Notes under the pieces: generated by a model | What the model was told of the DNA's origin: nothing | Databases searched by the model: none | What the model saw: only the letters and a program-made list of their open reading frames with translations | Shown here: piece after piece, positions 59,917 through 64,000 of the stretch | Layout of the letters: each line of letters begins with the position of its first letter | How positions within the stretch are numbered: the stretch's first letter is position 1 | Translations under genes and position numbers: made by a program | NCBI GenBank assembly: GCA_032158125.1 | Contig: JASKOT010000034.1 | Location: forward strand, 123,929 to 187,928 | Reading direction: 5' to 3' | DNA from: Papiliotrema nemorosa | Lineage: Eukaryota > Basidiomycota > Tremellomycetes > Tremellales > Rhynchogastremaceae | DNA: 64,000 nt

Positions 59917-62900
59917 CTAATGTCCTTCTGAAATCTCCCGATCATCCGCGCCGAGTAACCACCCCACACCCCTGACCAAAGCCTTTCTCGCTTGCTGTCT
60001 GACCCTCTCCGCCTCTGCAGTCCCAGCTTTGACACCGGCACCTTCGAACATTGCCTCAAAATTGGGCCGATCGCTCTCGTTGGACCTTCTTGCTACTTCT
60101 TCATCATGACCTAGACGTGGTGTAGCTCCACCAGCGATGGAAGTAGACGGTGAGCCGATAAGCGGTGACGGCGCGATCCCACGTAGATTGAGATGGTTCC
60201 CCGCAAAGCCCATGGCCAGTCGAGCGGCCCTCGCAGCCGTTCTAGAGCCAAGGACCCTTTCTTCAGCCGCGTTGGACGTAACGGACGAAGGGGCGCTAAC
60301 GGACGAAGGGGCGCTGGGTCGTTTATGTGTTGTGGTAGAGCGAATCCCAGCTATACGACGACGTTTTGCCGCTTCTGATAGTCTCATCTGGCCGTCTTCC
60401 ACTTTATGCCAGGTTGCGAGTATAGTCGGGAGTTCCTCCGCTGGACACAGCTCCACAGCCTGTCCCAATACAGTCATACGATTCGGTATATCGGCATAGT
60501 CCGTCTGACTACCCAGATCGAGCAGAGCTTTCCAAGCTACGTCAGTCTCGACATGGCGCTTAGAGGCGAGAGAGAACATCTGTTGACTGTGCGTAAAGGC
60601 TGTATCGTACTCTCCTGCCTTTGTCGCAGCACCAGTGAGCATCGCGAGTACTTTGATTTTAGCAGAGGCATCCTTGTGGTAGCCGAGCTTGGAAGTGAGA
60701 TCCAGGATGAGTTCCGGGTGTCGATAGGCGTCATCCGAAGTCTCAAGGATCTGTCTGACCAAATCGAGTCGGTTCTTGGCGTGTCTGATCTCGAGTGGGG
60801 AGAGTGTGCCTCGACCAGAGGGAGATTTTATGGCGAAGGTAGAGATGCGGGAAGTCGCTTCGATGAATTCTCTTTCTTTGACAATGTCATCGGTCGACAG
60901 TGCGACAGACAGGCTGAGCATCAGGTTTGTCGGTCAGAAGATGGAGACGATGGGTGCTCACCAATCATAGGCCAGCTTCATTTCACCAGTATGGATATTC
61001 CCACTCTCTGCATTCTCGTAAAACTCTCTCGAGGCTTGTAAGACGGCCTTTTCCAGCATACTCCCTGGGATGCCCTCCTCGGTCTGAAGGCGGTCGATAA
61101 TCTTCCTGCTGATGTCGAATTCTGATATCAGTCCAAACTCTCGACCATGTCTATCCAACTGGCTCACTTCCTGACGAAATCAAGCCTCCGAGATATATCC
61201 TGAGCATGTCCTCTCGCTCAAGCACACCAAATGCACCTCTCATCAAGGCGTCTTCCCCTCCACTGAGCTTCTTCATATCTCCCCACAGACCTATCCATCG
61301 CGTTTCAGTGTGCTTGCCGCCCAACTGCCTTCTGACCATCTTTTCCGCCAGTTCCAGCTGATCCTCCTTGTTCTTGGCCGATTGAAGGAGGAACCGAAGC
61401 TGAACCGGTGTATCCCATCGAGCGAGAATCTCCCCACTTTCTAGATGTACATCTAGAATATCCAATGCTCGTGAAAGAGAGGCGAAAGGTAACGGAGCAA
61501 AGAAGATGAACAGGTCTTTGGGTGTTGGTGGATGTGCGCCCGCTCGAGTAGGCCGGATGAAAGCAGCGATAGAATCAAGTGTCGTCGACGTTGCTTCCTT
61601 GTCTGACTCAGGATCACCACCCGAGACATCCCACACGGGCAGACACTCGAAGATAGACGACATGATCGTCCATTTGTTGCGTTCATTCGAGCCGTAAAGA
61701 CAGGCCAAGGCCAGCCGAGCGACCGTCAAATCGTTCTTGATGATACGTTCAGACGCCGAGAGGGTAGCTTTGGACGCCTCAAATAGGGGAAGGGCGAGGT
61801 TGAGAGGAAGAGAAAGGATGATATCGTGCAAGTAATCCTCTACCAGTTCTGTGTGAGGTTCTCCAGCGCGTTCTGCTTTTGATTCCAAGACGTACAAGTA
61901 CGGGAGGACCAAACGACGGACATCGCTGACTATGCCGGACTGGATCGAGTTTGAGATGTAGGCCTTGATAACACTGTCCGGCGACGCTCTGCGCCAGGAA
62001 GAGAGAGTCCACTCGGCTTGCTGTTTAGGCGACAGGTTGGCGTCGTACACTAACCGAGACAAGAGGGAAAGCTCCTCGCCTATTGCGTCGAGATCAGGAA
62101 CACCGAGCGATGCGCCGTGCTGGACCCAGGCTAGCTGCACGTCAAGCAGACCCAGAGAGTCTAGCGAGTCAACCCTGGCGACGAGCCAATCGTGGACCTC
62201 CGAAAGTGACTGCACATCTAGCGCAGGTAGATCCGTTGTGTCTGTGGTCGGCTGCACCGTTGCGAGATGTTCCGCAAAAGAGGTAGGCTGATTTGTGGCT
62301 CGGATCTCCCTGCCTTCTGGGCCAAACGTGGGCAAAAGGCCGATGTCCCCTATATCAGCAGGTGAGACCCACGGTGGTATTGCGTCGAGGATAGCGAATC
62401 GAAAAGGCCAGAGCTCGTTTCGATGTCGGCCATACAACACACCTAGCGCTTTCAAGTCACCGCCTGATGCCATTGTACAGGCTGAATCCGGCAGAGGGTC
62501 CGCCAAGAATGTCGACAGAGGTATTGGCGGTTGCTCCTGCTCCTCTGTGTCTGGGGCAGACCTAGCTGCGCTCATGGTGCTCCGTACGGAATGAGCAGAT
62601 TTTGTCGAACCAGTCTCCCATGGGTCCTCCAGCTCAGTCTCAGTCTCCTCATTGTCGGCCCATGGATCGTCGACCTCCACCTCCTCAGTATGCGCCTTTG
62701 CAACAGCTCGCGGTCGAGACGGTCCAGCCTCTGCACACGGCGCAAAGGCTTCGAACGTGTCGAGCCTTTGACGTGAATCCACCAAATGTGAATGACTGTT
62801 GAGCATGCTTCTTGATGCCTGATTCTCGCCCAAGATCGTTCCCATTGCAAAGTTGAACTGTTTCGTCGAAATTGCCTTCCATTCTGCGTTCCCTATTTCT

Positions 62901-63175
62901 TCTTGAATCTTTGCCTTGGTTTCCTCCGCTACATGAGCCGATCGCGCCACGCCGATGTCAATGATACGTCGAGCAATGGCGGCATCATCGGTTGATCGGC
63001 TGGTCACTAGTCGTATGCAGACGTCCACTGCTTCCTCGTCTCCTAACGTCTGCAGCGTGGACGCAATCGTGTCATTGTCGAGCTCGTCCAGATCAGCCGT
63101 CAAGAGGTCGATGGGGGCGTCGTGAGAGGTGGTTGACGGTCCTGCAATAGGCTCGAGCAAGTCCGTCTCGTCCAT
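59917..63175 (-). CDS. SEC39: Sec39-domain protein of the Dsl1/NRZ tethering complex
   Basis: Sec39 is an ER-side tether for Golgi-to-ER COPI vesicles. The ATG at 63175 begins MDETDLLEPIAGPSTTSHDA. A long first exon (63175-61163) contains the start of the helical repeat domain, GDLKALGVLYGRHRNELWPF and RFAILDAIPPWVSPADIGDI with GLLPTF. Further on come LPLNLALPLFEASKATLSAS and ERIIKNDLTVARLALACL. The next exons give ISEFDISRKIIDRLQTEEGI and ASREFYENAESGNIHTGEM, then LSVALSTDDIVKEREFIEAT and LILDLTSKLGYHKDASAKIK. The end has Ser/Pro-rich segments and stops at 59917. About 1060 residues, as expected for a fungal Sec39. A six-residue tandem repeat (SAPSSV twice) is encoded by an 18-base DNA repeat at 60279-60314. 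Confidence 0.85.
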
Positions 63176-63902
63176 GTCTGTCTGTGAAGCCTCTGTTGAT
63201 CTTCACGAGGTGCAGCCGACCTGGTCTGAGGGAGTCTCTCTTGGATGACGAGCGGTGGTTGACGCGGACATGGTGAGATCTCCATCAGAGATGCTGCATA
63301 TGTGGGTGGCAAAAGCAAGTTTTGAATGGTGCTCCCCTGTCGTGTTTCAGATCTTGGCGGATGTTTCGGATCTCACCGCTGGAGGCTTTTTGACCAGTCA
63401 AGGAGTGAAATTGATGATATGCATCTGGATACGCAGCTTAGGGATATAGTTACATGAGACCGTTGTCTCAGACAACATGTCATCTCCAAACGAGTTGCTT
63501 TTTGACCTTGAAAGCTAACTGAGAATCTCGGGAAGGACATGTTCATTTGGGATGGACGCGCATGAGACTGATTGACTTTCTGTGGTGACGACTCTTTGTC
63601 TCTTTGGGTGGGACTGGTAACGTGGACCAAGTCGAAGCAGGGTTGTCCGCCGAGTCAAACACAAGCCTTAGGACATTTTGCGTAGATCATCCGCAGATGT
63701 AGTCTACACAGGAACCCGTTGTATTGATTCTCACTGGCAATCAACAAAGCAGACGCGTCGAGCGAGGTGGAAAGGGGTGAAACTGGGACATCCATAGTGT
63801 AAATTACCCAAAGTGGCAAATAATCACCCGATAATCCCAAGTTTGTTCGCCACCCAACCCCTGGCCATGATGATTTCGCGCTTTGACGCTGGAATGCGCG
63901 CA

Positions 63903-63904
<2 letters not shown>
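63176..63904. other. Gene-free right end before the poly-G tract
   Basis: SEC39 upstream region with no supported coding exon. The sequence from 63300 to 63880 is mixed in composition and has no telomere-like repeat. Confidence 0.5.
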
Positions 63905-63952
<48 letters not shown>

Positions 63953-64000
63953 CGGGGGGGGGGGGCGGGGGGGGCCGCCCGGGCGGCGCGGGGGGGGAGA
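63905..64000. repeat. Poly-G tract and G-rich end, probably artefact
   Basis: There is an uninterrupted run of 48 G (63905-63952). It is followed by G-rich sequence with a few C and by GC palindromes to the end. No such run occurs elsewhere in the window (the next longest is ten G at 6097). It is most easily explained as no-signal base calls or a low-quality contig end rather than biology. Confidence 0.75.

Noticed and set aside
63905..64000. Poly-G end read as telomere or G-quadruplex element
   Set aside because: Tremellomycete telomeres are TTAGGG-type repeats; a pure G run with random C fits an artefact better.

Overview
The window looks like nuclear DNA of a basidiomycete fungus, most likely a Tremellomycetes yeast of the Cryptococcus/Kwoniella type. 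Almost every gene is cut by many short GT-AG introns (roughly 40-70 bases, with GTGAGT/GTAAGT donors). Two ribosomal protein genes have an intron directly after the ATG. The protein set is a standard fungal nuclear one (complex I, COX17, GPI2, shugoshin, Rpd3/Hos2-type deacetylase). I saw no transposon, tRNA, CRISPR array or prokaryotic island. The right end runs into a poly-G tract and looks like a contig end or sequencing artefact.

Layout. 1-11 kb: two multi-pass membrane proteins of the DUF6534 type on the minus strand flank PPS1 (dual-specificity phosphatase with a dead first domain), followed by an unrecognised basic/proline-rich gene. 11.9-18 kb: ISWI remodeller ISW1 and TFIID subunit TAF4 share a divergent promoter. 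18.4-24.6 kb: cytochrome b5, RPL8 and RPL38 (divergent, both with an ATG|GT intron) and COX17. 24.7-30.6 kb: GPI2 and a large CrpA-type copper P1B ATPase with four metal-binding domains, divergent. 30.9-37.9 kb: an RBM5-like splicing factor, a complex I NDUFB4/B15-like subunit and a TAPT1/EMP65 membrane protein. 38.7-45.5 kb is the most accessory-looking part: an intronless orphan gene, a short-chain dehydrogenase without the catalytic tyrosine, an intact membrane-bound SDR, and a secreted beta-helix protein with a C-terminal coiled coil and membrane anchor. 45.7-54 kb: HOS2, PEX10, a long disordered protein, SWC5 and MOB1. 55-63 kb: shugoshin, GET5, a putatively N-myristoylated small protein and SEC39.

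The genes do not form one pathway. Themes that recur are chromatin and transcription (ISW1, TAF4, HOS2, SWC5), mitochondrial copper/respiration (COX17, NDUFB4-like, copper ATPase), ER/secretory membrane biology (CYB5, GPI2, TAPT1, GET5, SEC39) and mitosis (MOB1, SGO1). The strongest organisational feature is the repeated use of compact divergent promoters of about 190-370 bases. Exon edges were read by eye from splice signals and protein similarity remembered for each family; no database search was run.
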